The position numbers were made by a program, and so were the translations under genes. Below are positions 11,268-23,044 of a stretch of 64,000 nucleotides of DNA, piece by piece. The first letter of the stretch is position 1. Each line of letters starts with the position of its first letter. Origin of the DNA: Capra hircus (lineage: Eukaryota > Chordata > Mammalia > Artiodactyla > Bovidae); assembly GCF_001704415.2 (NCBI RefSeq), contig NC_030836.1:28060001-28124000 (forward strand), read 5' to 3'. The notes under the pieces are model-generated. The model did no database searches. It saw nothing but the letters and a program-made list of their open reading frames with translations, and was not told the origin of the DNA.

Positions 11268-11330
11268 CTTTCAGTCCATGGGGTTGCAAAGAGTTGGACA
11301 CGACTGAGCTACTTCACTTTCACTTTCTCT
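11268..11330 (+). mobile_element. Bov-A tail fragment joined to a CHR SINE
   Basis: About 60 bp of the sense Bov-tA/BovB 3' end ('ttgcaaagagttggacacga') directly abuts the antisense CHR SINE. A single 14-bp TSD (11254-11267 and 11612-11625) encloses the pair. Confidence 0.85.
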
Positions 11331-11611
11331 TTTAAAAAATATTTATTTATTTATTTTTAATTAATTAATTTATTTTTGGTTGTACTGAATCTTTGCTGAG
11401 GCTCATGGGCTTTCTCTAGTTGCAACGAGTGGGATCTACTCTCTAGGTGCTTGGGCTTCTCATTGCACTCCCAGGCTCTAGAGCACAGGCTCAGTAGTTG
11501 TGGCCCTTGGATTTAGTTGCCCCGAGGCGTGTGGGATCTTCCTGGATCAGGGATGGAACCCCTGTCTCCTGCATGGCGGGCGGATTCTTTACCACTGAAC
11601 CAAGGAAGTTC
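11331..11611 (-). mobile_element. CHR-type SINE, long form
   Basis: Antisense copy with a TTTA/TTAA-rich 3' tail at 11335-11378, 'ctttgctgaggctcatggg', and the head at 'accactgaaccaaggaag'. It shares its TSD 'taaggccattttct' with the adjacent Bov-A fragment. Confidence 0.88.
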
Positions 11612-11889
11612 TAAGGCCATTTTCTTATTCTTCTCTTTCCCATTTTCTGGATGAGCAAACTGAGGCCCAGTTCTCAGCTCCAAGCTTTGGGTTCTGGGTT
11701 AGATTCGAGCAGAAGCATTTGCCCCTGGTGCTGCAGTCAGAGGCTCCGTGGGAGGAGGGGGTGCTCACAGAGGAATGAAACAACGGTCACCCTGGCCAAA
11801 GCACGGAGTTCACCCGACCAGGTCCTAATGGCAGAGGAGATGAAGGTGTGGGTCGGAAGACTAGGACCTTAAATCACTTAAAAAAATTG

Positions 11890-12480
11890 CTGCTTACCAC
11901 CAGCATGCCACCCGGTGCTCATTAAATGTGTAAGCACCTTCACCGGAGGCCTGTGCCGTCTGGATGCTTCATCCTTTGCCCAATAACCGTTAATCAGCCC
12001 GCAGCAGCAGCACCAGCCCTGCGAGGGCTGGGTCTTGCCTGGCAACCACAATCTGTTCCTATTTCATCTAAAAATAAAATGGATCGGATGTTGTGTTTCT
12101 CTCCTACCCCCACCATGAAAGAGTGAAGGATCAGAGCGTTCTCCCAATCCCCACCCCCACCCTTGATGAAAAATTAACCAGCTGTGCAGAGCGAATGAAT
12201 CCCTAAAGGGGAATGAGGTCTCTGATGTGAGTGAGGCTGGGTTCCGGGAACTCCAAAAAAAATCCTCCTGGTTGTTAATTCTCTGGCCCCTGGATCTGCG
12301 GAGCAGCGCGGACAGGTGTATATAGCATGCTAATCGCCCCTCTGCCCGCAGCCAGCTGTGCCAGCAACTGGTGGAGCCAAGGAGGCCTGGCCGGGGCTTT
12401 GATGTGATGGAAGTCCCTGTGTGCTTTAGGGGGAGACGGAGCTGCCTGAAGCTCACTGCCTGTTTATCTCGGTCTCCTCC
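11890..12480. promoter_or_regulatory. possible conserved noncoding block
   Basis: About 600 bp free of recognisable repeats in an otherwise repeat-dense area. Core words include 'caataaccgttaatcagcc', 'tttcatctaaaaataaaatg', 'gaaaaattaaccagctgtg' and 'tatatagcatgctaatcgcc'. The block 11626-11889 before it is plain unique sequence. Confidence 0.33.
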
Positions 12481-12639
12481 TCTTCGGTGGGCTTCCTGAT
12501 GGCTGAAGCTGAGTGTTACTTGCAGCTGAACCCCAGTACCTAACGGAGACTGACACTTGGCCGTGATGGACTAAACGAATGAAGGAGGACTGCGGGTCTG
12601 CTCCACAGGCTCGTTCAGTCCCGGGGATGCCTTCCATTC

Positions 12640-13010
12640 ATTCACCGACTCATTGGGTCAGTCAACAAACTTTCATCATGGTTACAAACAGTGCGCAGTT
12701 CACTCATCCATTTACTTTCATTCATTCGTTCATTCAGTAAACACTAGGCCCCAGGCCTTGTTTGTCCTCGGAATGCACAGATAAATGCTCACTGTCTGCT
12801 GGGGAGACACATCAGTAAGCTGAAAGCATCAGTGAGTGCGTGATGACAGCCTTGAGAGTGGGTTCCTGGGGTGCTGAGGAGCCCAGGGAGGGGTACCAGC
12901 TCCACTGAGGACATGGGGCTTCCCCAGGGGCGGTGATACCTGAGCTGAGCCTGGGAGGGCGCACAGGAGCTAGCCAGGCAGCCCTGCTGGCAGAAGGGGT
13001 CTCTGAGAGG
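12640..13010 (-). mobile_element. L2 LINE 3' fragment
   Basis: Antisense L2: 'tttactttcattcattcgtt', 'cattcagtaaacactaggcc', 'gtctgctggggagacacatc' (approximate), then the upstream part 'cttgagagtgggttcctg' with looser similarity. Confidence 0.65.
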
Positions 13011-13420
13011 GAGCAGAGCTGGGCTCAGGACTAACACGGGCGTCATGACGATGCCCCAGCCCAGAGCTGGCAGCTGGCACGGCGGGGAGAGCAAGGGGGC
13101 CCAGGACAAGTGTTGGTGCAGTGGCGGGCGGGTCCCTGTCTCACACACAGAGCAGGAGGCAGTGGGACACTGATTCGCTGTCTCCCACCCTGGGAGTTCA
13201 TAGTAGCCTCTCTCCCCGGAGCCGGGTGGGTACCTGGGGAGGGGCTTGAGGGGCCAGGCCCATCAGGCCCTACTCTGAAGCCTCTAAGCTCTGGACTTTT
13301 CTCCTCTTCTCACCCTGGGCCACGCTGGCCAGGCAAGAGGAGTGTGCGGTCTCCAAGGCCGGGGAGTCCAGAGCATACCTTCTAGAGCTGGACCGAGTCA
13401 TCCCCTCACGTCTTTGGCTA
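13011..13420. other. unique GC-rich sequence
   Basis: Open frames on both strands (for example 12789-13148 minus and 13110-13385 plus) lack agreement and splice context. No repeat assigned. Confidence 0.4.
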
Positions 13421-14372
13421 GGCACTGGGAAAAACAGTATGGCAGTTCTTCCAAAAGCTTGACATAGAGTCACCACATACAGAGCCCAGCAATCCCAGTC
13501 CTGTGGCTGTACTCTAGAGAGCTGACCACTGAGACTCTAACAGACATTTGTGCACCCACATTCACAGCAGTGTTATTCACAATGGCCAAAGGCGGAAAAG
13601 TGGCCATCAGCAGATGAATGGGCAAACAAGATGTAGTATATACATACAGGTACAGGGGACGAGTGTCCAACCATCAAAGCGAACTGATTCTGCTGCAACT
13701 TGTATGAGCCTTGGCATCATTAGGCTAAGTGAAAAAAAAAAAAAAAAAAAAATGAACCAACCAGACACAGAAGGACAAATGTCATGTGAACCCACTTCAA
13801 AAAAAAAAATTCATTTGTTAATTTTTGGCTGTGCTGGGTCCTCCTTGCTCCGCGGGCTTTCTCTAGTGGCGGTGCATGGGCTTCTCTTCTTGCAGAGCAC
13901 CAGCTCCAGGGCATGCGGGCTTCAGGAGTTTCAGCTCCTGGGCTCTAGAGCACAAGCCCCATAGTTGCGGCACGCGGGCTGAGTTGCTCCGCGGCATGTG
14001 GGATCTTCCTGGATGAGGGATCAAACCTGCGTCTCCTGCACTGGCAGGAGGATTCTTTACCACTGGGTCACCTGGGAAATCCCTGTACCCACCTCTATGA
14101 ACTGTCTAGAGCAAGCAAATTCATAAAGACATAAAGTAGATTAGAGGTTATCAGGGGCTGGGGACATCACAGAGCTGGGGAGTTATTGCTTGAAAAAGAA
14201 TATAGCAATCCCGTTTGGGATGCTGGAGAAGTTTTGGAAATGGGTAGTGATCATGGTTGCATAGCATTAATATAATTAATGACACTGAATTGTGCACTTC
14301 AAAATAGTTAGAATGGCATATTTATGTTATATATGTGACCACCACTTTTTTCTTTTTTTTCTAAAAAGAGTC
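13421..14372 (+). mobile_element. L1M LINE 3' part, split by a SINE
   Basis: Left part has 'cccagcaatcccagtcctgt', 'gtgttattcacaatggccaa' and 'taggctaagtgaaaaaaaa', all late-ORF2 L1 words. The right part (14087-14372) is 3' UTR-like: 'gaggttatcaggggctggg' and 'gacactgaattgtgcacttc'. A CHR SINE sits between. Confidence 0.82.
13799..14086 (-). mobile_element. CHR-type SINE, long form
   Basis: Antisense copy starting with an A-rich/T-rich junction and 'gttaatttttggctgtgctg', ending 'gtcacctgggaaatccc'. Flanks 'acccacttc' (13790-13798) and 'acccacctc' (14087-14095) are a TSD with one change, in the L1M. Confidence 0.9.
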
Positions 14373-14514
14373 CTAGGCTGGCTTTTGCAGAAGATGAACG
14401 AACCAATCAATACTTGATCTCAGGGACCCTCTCTGGCCCGCCTCCCCGGCAGGCTTTTCTCCCCCCTAGGATTTCTCTCAGCATTGAGTTCTGCCAGGCT
14501 GGTGTGTTTCATTT

Positions 14515-14660
14515 TTGTTTTTATTTCCTGCATCTGCATCTGCTACCACCAGAATCTATTACTGCTCTCCAGGGCTCGTGCCCCTGACAGCGATTATTTG
14601 TACATGTAAATCAGAGCGCCCGGGACAAAGCTTTAATGACAGTCTCTGGTGGAGGCGGCG
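14515..14660. promoter_or_regulatory. possible conserved noncoding element
   Basis: Core 'gattatttgtacatgtaaat' followed by 'cgcccgggacaaagctttaa' and 'tgacag'. It combines an octamer-like word, a SOX/TCF-like ACAAAG, a homeobox TAATGA and a TALE TGACAG within 50 bp. Repeat-free. Confidence 0.38.
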
Positions 14661-15520
14661 GTGGTTGCAGGATTGGAGTGAGTGCCAGCCCCCACCCCAG
14701 GTCCCTTTTGGTGCGTCATGTTCAGGAACTGGGTAGGGGGCGAGGGGCTGAGAACAGCTGGTTCAGGTTCAAGGAACCCTTGTCGGTGGTAACGTTGATT
14801 TTGGATACTGGGGGCATTGCCGTGGTGGCCTCGCAAGGCAGGCTTCATGTTTGACTCCCCAGATCCTACTACATGGCTGGGCACGTAATGAATCCTCAGT
14901 TTAGGATCGCTGGGACTTAGCAGGCCCAGTCTTTTGCAGAAGGTGGCTTCCATCCATGAGGCTGGCTGCGGTCACCTCTTCCTTCTCCCCCTTCCTTTCT
15001 ATCTGCCAGTGACTTTGCAGCCCTAGAAGGCAGGCAGGGGGTCCTTTCAGACCTGAGTCCAGGCTACTTTACACTTAAAAGTGTTTGCCCTGAGAGAGAG
15101 GAAGTACAACAGGTCAAGACTGGAGACAGTTATCCACTATTGATGTGCGTGTGAAATGTGGAAGCCAGGGAGGAGGTGCAAGGTGAACAAGAACCCAGAG
15201 GGTGGGGCAGACTGAAGGTGTTACAGGCTTGCTTTGGGGAAAGGGGGGCAGTCACCATGGACCCACAAAGCTATTTACAGGCCAACACCAAAGGGACTAA
15301 ACAAAGTGCAAAGCAGAATCCTAGAGCATCCTGCTCTTTGTGTCAAAACAGACCTGTTTGGGTGCGCACAGAACATCCCTGGGAGGGAGATCTAGAAACT
15401 GACACTAATCGCCCCTGCTGTGAGGTGGAAGAATGGGGACTCAAGGTCAGAGGCAGGAGAAATGCTTAGGCTTCCATACTTAATGTTTTGTGCTCCTTAA
15501 ATTCTTTACCTTCTATGCTG
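14661..15520. other. unique sequence, no gene seen
   Basis: A 103-codon plus frame (15158-15469) lacks flanking splice signals and any recognisable domain. No repeat recognised. Confidence 0.4.
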
Positions 15521-15527
15521 TATGTTT

Positions 15528-15824
15528 TTAAAATTTAATTAAGAATTAATTAATTTTTGGTTGCACTGGGTCTTCCTTGCCGCTCGGACTTTTCTCTAGT
15601 TGCGCTGAACAGGGGCTACTCTCTGGTTGCAGCGTGTGAGGGTTTCTCACTGAAGTGGCTTCTCTTGTTGCGGAGTACAGGCTCTAGGCGCCTAGGCTTC
15701 AATAGCTGCGGCCCACGGGCTTAGTTGCTCTGCAGTATGTGGGGTCCTCCCAGTCCAGGGATGGAACCCATGTCCCTTGCATTGGCAGGTGGATCCTTAT
15801 CCACCAAACCACCAGGGAAGTCCT
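15528..15824 (-). mobile_element. CHR-type SINE, long form
   Basis: Near-full antisense copy: 'attaatttttggttgcactg', 'ctactctctggttgcagcg', 'tcttgttgcggagtacagg' and 'ccaccagggaagtcctgcc'. Flanks 'tatgtttttaa' and 'tatgcttttaa' suggest a TSD. Confidence 0.9.
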
Positions 15825-16269
15825 GCCATATGCTTTTAATCGCCTAATTACAGAAACTAATTTTAATTTTTTTTTTTTTTTTTTAGCCAAACTATGTGTT
15901 GTAAGTAGGCAGGTGGCTAATGGGCAAGTGATGGAGAGTCGCTATCCACCCACCCCTCTGTGTCCTTGCGGCCAGTGCTCTTCCAGGGATGGTGGACATG
16001 TGGGAAGAGGGGCACCCTTGTTCCCCAGGAAACTCATCCAGCTGTTGGGTGTTCCTGGCATCTGTTTTTTAGGAAGAGAAATTTCTTCTTCAGAATTCAT
16101 TTGCTTGTTCTTTGTCCAACCTCCTGGAGGAATACCTCTGCCCTTGTGTCCGAAAGCCTCCTGCTCTCCCTCTTGGGGTTCTTTTGCAAATCTTTTCTCT
16201 TTAAATTTTGGGGTGAATTAGGCCTTATCAATGAGCAGCCTCATGTTGAAGTTTTTGTTGAATAGTATA

Positions 16270-16293
16270 ACACACACACACACACACACACAC
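16270..16293. repeat. (AC)n microsatellite
   Basis: Twelve uninterrupted AC dinucleotides. The preceding block 15890-16269 is unassigned unique sequence. Confidence 0.97.
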
Positions 16294-16712
16294 CCCTGGG
16301 GAAATACAACGTCTCCCCTCTCACTATAACCCTCTTACTCAAATGTCTTCAAAATGGCTGAGGATATTACCGTTAATCTCATTTCCCCAGACATTGATGG
16401 AGGGAGAAAAACACTCAGAGTGTTACAGAATATTCTGAGCAATGGAAAATTGTGTGCTAAGGAAGGAAGTTGTCTCCTGAGCTGAACTCTGTAGTTCACT
16501 GCCATTAATGTTGTCATAATATTTTTCTTAAATAACAAAGCTCCCTAACATGACTATCCCACTTAACTTGTAATTTCAGACAGTTATTTCCATGTTAACT
16601 GGAGGAAATTAAGACATTAAACTGAAACACAAATGATTCTTGCTTTAAGTTGTTTTGAATGTCCCTATGAAGGAACTAGTTGTTATTGTATTTTCATTAT
16701 TTTCGTTTCCAC
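16294..16712. other. AT-rich unique sequence
   Basis: Contains 'gccattaatgttgtcataat' and similar AT words. No repeat recognised. Could include conserved noncoding sequence, but the evidence is only texture. Confidence 0.3.
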
Positions 16713-17320
16713 AAGTATTTATGGGCCCTGGCAGAACTGTGGGATATTCAGGAGCCTGAGATAAGCCCCCTTCCCCAAACTCAGGAGCTGCCAGTCCTCT
16801 TGGAGACATTCTCTGCCTAGGTGGCCCACAGAGAAGTCCAGAAAAGGACAGAAGTACGCATGAAAAGGAAGGAGAAAATCGAGCTGAGTAGAGAGTCTAG
16901 GAGAAATGGAATTGGATGGAGAAAGAGCCTTGGGAATTGGCCATGGCGGATGAAAGATAGAGGGGAGAGGAAAGGGTGGGTGGAGAGGCAGTAGTCGGCA
17001 CTTGAGTGAGCTGAGAAATGAGATCCAGCTCTCCCGCGAAAAGATTTGTGGGTTTCTAGGACCCTGTGTGATTCTGATGGGAATGGTGTGAGCTTTAAAG
17101 TAAAAACACCTGCGCATCGACCCTGCGTCTGCTATTCATCAGCTCCGTGGCATCCAGGATATCACCCTACCGAGAATCCTTTCCTTCATCTGCACGCACG
17201 GTGCTGGCATGTCATACAATGCTGTCTTGAGATTCCATAAGCACATGCGTGGTGCTACCAGATACCTGACAATCGCTAGCTCTCTCACCACCTGCCTCTT
17301 GTGGCGTACTGGGGTCCAGT
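16713..17320. other. unique sequence with weak L2/MIR remnants
   Basis: 16713-16860 loosely resembles antisense L2 and 17085-17265 loosely resembles MIR. Neither is secure. A 132-codon minus frame is taken as chance. Confidence 0.3.
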
Positions 17321-17331
17321 AAGAGGTAGGA

Positions 17332-17567
17332 AGGGGCTTCCCCGGTGGCTCAGCGGTAAAGAGTCCACCTGTGATGCAGAAGGTGCAGGAGGCCTGGGTT
17401 CAGTCCCTGGGTGGAGAAGATCCTCTGGAGGAGGGCATGGCAACCCACTCCAGGCAAGTATTCTTGCCTGGAGAATCCCATGGACAGAGGATCCTGGCAG
17501 TCTACAGTCTATAGGGTCGCAAAGAGTCAGACACGGCTGAAGCAACTGAGCTCTCTTCCTCACATGC
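17332..17567 (+). mobile_element. Bov-tA SINE
   Basis: Full-length with small internal insertions ('gatgcagaaggtgcaggagg'; 'actccaggcaagtattcttg'). An 11-bp TSD 'aagaggtagga' lies at 17321-17331 and 17568-17578. Confidence 0.94.
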
Positions 17568-17579
17568 AAGAGGTAGGAG

Positions 17580-18598
17580 AGAGGTGTGGTTACAGGCAGA
17601 GGTAAACACCAGGCTGAGGAACTGGAGCTCTGTCTTGCCAGGCACAAAGACCCAGAGAAGCGGAGCAGTAAGGGTCATGCTTGAGTTGGATCCATCTCAT
17701 GGTGGCCTCTGTCCGGGAGGACTGGCCAGGCAGGGGAACTAGAGGCAGGGCCACAGTATTGCAGGAATTCTGTCATGGGATATAAGCAGCATCTCCTAGA
17801 ACATAAGGATCAGGCTTAAAGACTTTGTGGATAAAAAGATGGGCAGAGGAACAAGCCAATGATGAACCTAGACCTTGGAGCCAGAGTGTGGAGACTGCCA
17901 TGAAGCGATGGACAGAAAGGAGCCAGGCGCCCTGAAAAACTGATGGGGGGTCGGTACTGAGCACAGCTTGACCTGAGGTGACAGCCGGACATCCAGAGGA
18001 AACGTCAGGCTGAGAGGAAAGCCCTAGGGAGAGTGGTCAGCTCCAGAGGGATTTGTGAGAGTTGAGCCCTCCCATGGATCGAACCTGTGGGTGTGCACAG
18101 TTGTGCATGGTGCACATGTGTGCACGTGTGTGTGTGATCTGCATGCGTGCGCCACTCACAGAGCCAGAGAGCGTCGTGAGGGCTCGAGGTGGCCTTTGGT
18201 GGCTGCCTGTGTCCACAGCGACCAGTGGGGGTGGGGCCACACGGAATAGGGTGAACCCCGGGGTCACATGGGACACCGAGTTAAAGGGAAATGAGGTCAG
18301 GACAAGGCCACTGGATTTCATGAGAAGGTGGCTTTTAAAGAGAGGGCGGTTTCAGAGCCTGAACAGACACAACTGCCCCCTTCCTGCCCAGCCATAACCT
18401 TTCTGTCTGGACCGTGTTTGCGTTCGGCTTCAGTTGTTTATTCTTTCCTAGATTGCTGGGTCCCCCTCTTCCCTCATTTGTACCGTGTGCGAGTCTACCC
18501 CTGCCCGAAGTGTGCACAAGCATTTTGAGGATGTCCTTTTGCTCTCTCCACCTCCGCACACCTGGCCCTTGGGAGGCAGCTTCTCCATTCAGTGAAGG
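17580..18598. other. unique sequence with a TG-rich patch
   Basis: 18085-18152 is a degenerate GT/CA-rich tract ('gcacgtgtgtgtgtgatctg'). The rest shows no gene or clear repeat. Confidence 0.4.
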
Positions 18599-18599
18599 A

Positions 18600-19530
18600 T
18601 TAAGCTGAGCTCCCAGGTGCTCAGGAAAAATACCTCGGGGTCATCCCAGCCCCTCTTTTTCTCTCACAGTTGACACCCGTGAATTCAGAAACCTGGTCGG
18701 ACCAAACCCGTCACCACTGGTGTTCCCACCTTGGTCCGCGTCTCCGTTGCCTCGCACCTGGGCTGTTGTGAAAGCCCCTGACCCGTTGCCCTGCATCACC
18801 CCTTCCCTCTTTGGTCTATTGTCAAGCCCACAGCCAGAAACTCCAACATGATAAGCAGATCCCACCACTCCACTGCCCAAAAGCCGCCAGTGGCTTCCCA
18901 TTTTGTCCAGAATGAAGATGCAAGCTGCCGGCACTGCCTGACCGGGTGCTTGCTAGTTCAGCCTCATCTCCCAGAGTGGCCACACTGGCCTCCTCTCTGT
19001 TCCTCCAACATCCCCTCCCGCCTGGAACACTTTCCAGTCTCTGCTCTGCTGTCATCTAATCAGCGAGAGACCTATAGGTTGTCACCAATATGACCTCATA
19101 GAAAAGAGCAACCCCCGCCTGACTCCTGATACCCCAGCCCTTTTGTTCAGGCTTATTTTTGTCTGTCTTGAGCACCGTGCATTTGCTAACTTGTCTATTT
19201 ATTATCTAACCCAATCGTATTCTTTTTTTAAGATTTTTTTTAATGTGGACCATTTTTAAAGTCTTTATTGAATTTGTTACAAAATTTTTCTCTTTTTTTT
19301 ATATTTTGGTTTCTGGGCCTCAAGGCATGTGGGATCTCAGCTCCTGCACCAGGGAATGAACCCATACCCCCCATGCTGGAAGGCAAAGTCTTAACCACTG
19401 GACCACCAGGGGAGTCCCTAAAAGTGTATTCTATGAAGACGGAGAGTTTGTTTTCTTTATTGCTATGAACCCAGTGCCTAGAACAGTGCCTGGCACAGAG
19501 TGGGTGGATAATAAACAGGACCTGAATGAA
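18600..19530 (+). mobile_element. L2 LINE 3' half, split by a SINE
   Basis: Follows the L2 order: 'ccgccagtggcttcccattt', 'tccagaatgaagatgcaag', 'ggccacactggcctcctctc', 'acactttccagtctctgctc', then after the SINE 'gaacagtgcctggcacagag'. Nearly 700 bp of old LINE. Confidence 0.82.
19222..19422 (-). mobile_element. CHR-type SINE, CHR-2-like form
   Basis: Antisense copy of the subtype whose tail reads 'ttaatgtggaccatttttaa' and 'gtctttattgaatttgttac'. The head end is 'ctggaccaccaggggagtcc'. Inserted in the L2. Confidence 0.9.
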
Positions 19531-19547
19531 GGAAAACTAACATTCAC

Positions 19548-19765
19548 GGGGTACTTAAGATGTACTGAGCTATGTCTTGAACCCTTTGACTAATACTAAG
19601 TTATTACTCTACAGTGTATCAAATAATACTCTACGGATTCCTCAAAGCCATCTGTAGAGTATTATTATTCCCATTATATAGATGAGGAAACAGATAAATA
19701 CAGCTACAAATCAATATTTATTATTCAAGCTGAGGATTCAGATTAGAGGCAGAGATCAGGTAGAG
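19548..19765 (-). mobile_element. MIR SINE
   Basis: Antisense: 'ggggtacttaagatgtactg', then 'ttattcccattatatagatg' and 'aggaaacagataaatac'. Confidence 0.6.
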
Positions 19766-19794
19766 GGGATGAGGAGATCATTCAACTTGCATTT

Positions 19795-20100
19795 GCTCTC
19801 ATTCATTCACCCATAAAATATTCAGGAAGCGCTTGAGTATGTCACATCCGCTGCTAGTTTCTGTGCATCTGAAATTGAATAGAAAACTATTCTCAGTGTC
19901 CAGCCTGATGGTGGAAACAGCTGTTTAAACAAAACTTAGAGCAATATGGTAGGTGCTAAAAGAGATAGAAACTCATCATTCAGAAAGTATGGGCAAGAAA
20001 GTGTTTCATCTAGAGAAGTCAGAGAGGGCTCCCTGGAGGAGGTGACGTTGGAAGTGAATCTCTGAATGAGTGTTATGTGTTCAAGAAAATAGGCTCTTCC
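19795..20100 (-). mobile_element. L2 LINE fragment
   Basis: Antisense: 'ctctcattcattcacccata', 'gagagggctccctggaggag' and 'gtgacgttggaagtgaatct' in L2 order. Confidence 0.65.
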
Positions 20101-20118
20101 TGGAAGGATACAGGCCAA

Positions 20119-20318
20119 GATCTTTTTTTTCTGTTTTCTTAATGTGGACTGTTTTTAAAGTCTTTATTGAATTTGTTACAACATTGCTTCTGTTTTATGT
20201 TTTTAGAGGGTTTTAGCCCCGAGGCATGGGCGATCTTAACTCTCTGACCAGGGATCAAACCCTCATTCCCTGCACTGGAAGGCGAAGTCTTAATCACTGG
20301 ACCATCAGGGATTTTCCT
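20119..20318 (-). mobile_element. CHR-type SINE, CHR-2-like form
   Basis: Antisense. Tail 'ttaatgtggactgtttttaa', 'gaccagggatcaaaccctc', head 'accatcagggattttc'. A 7-bp TSD 'aggccaa' at 20112-20118 and 20319-20325. Confidence 0.92.
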
Positions 20319-20325
20319 AGGCCAA

Positions 20326-20670
20326 ACTCTTGAGCCCGGCACGTGGGGCCACAGCCGAGTCTGCACTGGAGTCACGGCCTCGTCTCCTCCATAAACTTCA
20401 TTGGTTCCTGGATCACACTGCTATTTCCTACCCTCGCAAATGCCACTTCCTCCGTCTGGACCGCCCTCCTCCCCACCCCTCAGTGTCCCCTCCACCCCAG
20501 GATGGCCCTGTGCCCCCTTTTGAGCCCCATATTACCCTCCTGACAGACTAGCTCACTGTCACGGTTGTGTGACCCCCTCTGAGCCAGGACCCCTCTGAGG
20601 ACAAACAGTCTTAATCCCGTCATTCTTGCTGCTGTGTGGCATCAGGGGACCTCTCACAGGGTGGACGTTC
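20326..20670. other. unique C-rich sequence, possible L2 remnant
   Basis: Pyrimidine-rich plus strand; similarity to L2 3' sequence is too weak to call. No gene seen. Confidence 0.3.
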
Positions 20671-20674
20671 AATG

Positions 20675-20793
20675 CTTTTTTTTTTTTTGGTCAAACTGCA
20701 CAATTTTTGAGATCTTAGTTCCCCGACTAGAGATTGAACCCGTGCCTCCTGCAGGGGAAGCGCAGAGTCCTAACCGCTGGAAGGAAGTCCCTC
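20675..20793 (-). mobile_element. CHR-type SINE, short copy
   Basis: Poly-T tail, then 'gatcttagttccccgactag', 'gagattgaacccgtgcc', and head 'aaccgctggaaggaagtccc'. About 120 bp, body shortened. Confidence 0.85.
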
Positions 20794-21285
20794 AACATAC
20801 TTCTGCTGGACTGAGCTGAGCCTGGGCTGGAGGGGAGAAGAGGACTTTTGTGGCTTGGGAAGACCCACCAGCGTGAGAGTGGTGGGGAACAGCAGCTGAG
20901 CAGGCCTGGTGGAATGAGCTGCAGACTGAGGTCAGGTCCCTCAGGAGGCAGCAACAAGGAAACAGGAGCTCCTGGGCTGTGGAGTGTGGGTGGGGCACAC
21001 AAGGAGCCCTGCACAGGGCACCCTTACAATGGGCTGTGAGGAAAAGCTGAGCCTGCTGGGAGACATAAGCCCTGGGGGTCATCTGTGCATGTGAGGGTCC
21101 TGGCCAGAGACCCATGTGGGGCGGCTTGGAGCGGGAATTCATCACAGGTTTGCAGGAACATCACTGCCTGCTCACTGCACTCCTGACCTGCCGATCGCCC
21201 AGCCTGGCCACCTGGTTGGAGGGCTGTTCCTAAACCTGGAATGAAGCACTCCCTACCAGATTGATAATAACAAAAATAAAATAAT
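20794..21285. other. unique GC-rich sequence
   Basis: Overlapping frames on both strands (up to 117 codons) but no domain or splice support, and no repeat assigned. Confidence 0.4.
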
Positions 21286-21289
21286 AATA

Positions 21290-21490
21290 ATAGCAGCAAG
21301 TGGTGTTTGAACACTCTGCACTAGGCACTGTGCTAAACACTTTGCATGTGTATCCTATTCAGTCCTCTCTGGAGCAGGGGGCAGTTTATTAGTATTATCC
21401 CTATTTTACAGATACAGTCAGTGAGGTACAGAGGGTCCCCCAGCTGGCAAGAAGCAGAACCAAGATTCAAACCCTGGCATTGAGAATTAC
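21290..21490 (-). mobile_element. MIR SINE
   Basis: Antisense: 'ctaggcactgtgctaaacac', 'attatccctattttacagat', 'aagattcaaaccctggc'. Confidence 0.75.
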
Positions 21491-21512
21491 ATGGAAAGGA
21501 GGGGGTGTTTTT

Positions 21513-21721
21513 TGTGCTCACTCGCTTCAGTCAGGTCCAACTCTCATAGCCCCATGGACTGTAGCCCGCCAGGCTCTTCTGCCCATGGAATTTTCCAGGC
21601 AAGAATACTGGAGTCGGTTGCCATTTCCTCCTCCAGGGGATCTTCCCGACCCAGGGATCTAACCCTCGTCTCCTGCCTTGGTAGGTGGGGTCTTCACCAC
21701 TAGTGCTGCCTGGGAAGCCCA
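21513..21721 (-). mobile_element. Bov-tA SINE
   Basis: Antisense full-length, 'cgcttcagtcaggtccaact' to 'gctgcctgggaagccc'. Flanks share 'gaaagga' as a short TSD. Confidence 0.92.
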
Positions 21722-22620
21722 GAAAGGAAGGGATAGTCCATTAATGTAGGAGAGTCGCCTCGGGCTGCTCAGTGTGCTTGAGGGTGCCTGGAGTGCAGGG
21801 GGGTGAGTGTGTGTCAGGGTGTGTATTTGTGTGCATGGCTGAAAGGAAAAGAGAGGTGGGTGCAGAGAGAGGGGTTTTAGTGACTGCTGATGTCAGGTAT
21901 TATTTGTCTGGACAGGACATACCCTGATCGAAACAGGCAGAGCCCCAGATTTCACCTCTGCAGGGAAACCTGAAAACAAAGTCTCCAGACCCAGGGAAAG
22001 CTTCCTGGGACCTGGACACATGCCTGGCACAAGGTGGGCATCTAATATGTGTTAGATGACTCACAAAGATAGACACATTTCTGACCTAGGGGTGGAAAGA
22101 TGAAATTCTGAGCTCTAGCAGATTGCAGCGTGTGGCCCTGGGCGAGTCTTGTCCTCGCTCTAGTCCCCGGCTCCCTCCTCCCGGAAATGAAGGTGATGGT
22201 AATAGATGCTTATTTCAGCCCCGGGCTGAAACTTAGCTGCACAAGTTGCGAGCCTGAGCTCAAAGATAGCAGCCTGCTCAGGCTTCCTCCGGGGCCCTGG
22301 CCTGGCTCTGGCCCATGAAGCTTTTGTTTGGAGTCAGATCAGATGCTGCCAATCCACTGAGGGAGGTGGGAAGACTGGAAAAAGACCACAGACAGTGAGG
22401 ACAGAGGGTAGAGAGAAAAACTCAGCTCATACTGGATATCTCAGGGATGCCAGACCCTCCAGCCCATATCCCTTGGGGAAAGGGGGGCGGCCAGGCCATC
22501 CTTCCCCTTGGGTCCATCAGACAAAAGGTCCTAAACTCCCATTGCCCAGGACCTTGGCGTAGGGACAGTGCCTCCAGAGCGGGACTGACTCCTGCATGCA
22601 AAAAGGAACGTGGCATCTGA
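21722..22620. other. unique sequence with weak MIR/L2 pieces
   Basis: 22010-22060 ('gcctggcacaaggtgggcat') looks like an L2/MIR 3' end, and 22125-22215 looks like a MIR core. Both are too short for a firm call. A G/T-rich patch lies at 21795-21840. Confidence 0.35.
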
Positions 22621-22880
22621 TTTCACTTCCCACAGCTGCTAGCATAAAGTCGATATTTTTTTGTGGTTGCAGACAGAGTAAAGAGAGAATAAAGTGTTGA
22701 ATTGTTTGGCATTATCAAGGATTTCAGCTCCCCAGGACTCCTGCATAAAGAGATGGAAATAGAACCGCCAGAGCCAAGAAACACATAGAAGTATATGAAT
22801 TTATTACATATTATCTTTCCTCCTTCCAAACAGCCCTGGAAATGTCAAAAGATCATCTATTGTTTCATTGCAGGCTTTGG
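22621..22880. promoter_or_regulatory. possible conserved noncoding element
   Basis: Repeat-free AT-leaning block with 'gttgaattgtttggcattat' and 'tatgaatttattacatatta'. Weak, texture-based call. Confidence 0.22.
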
Positions 22881-23044
22881 GTTTGGGGGGCTCTGGGCTG
22901 AAGCATGAGACAGGCACTAGGAGAAGAAGATACACATGTTTTCCCAGGGCCAGCTTTCTCATTCTTTCCTTTCTGGGTGTGAGTTTCGCAGATGGATTGG
23001 CTGATATTTAGGCCAGAGCAAGCACGAGATCACACATTTGCACG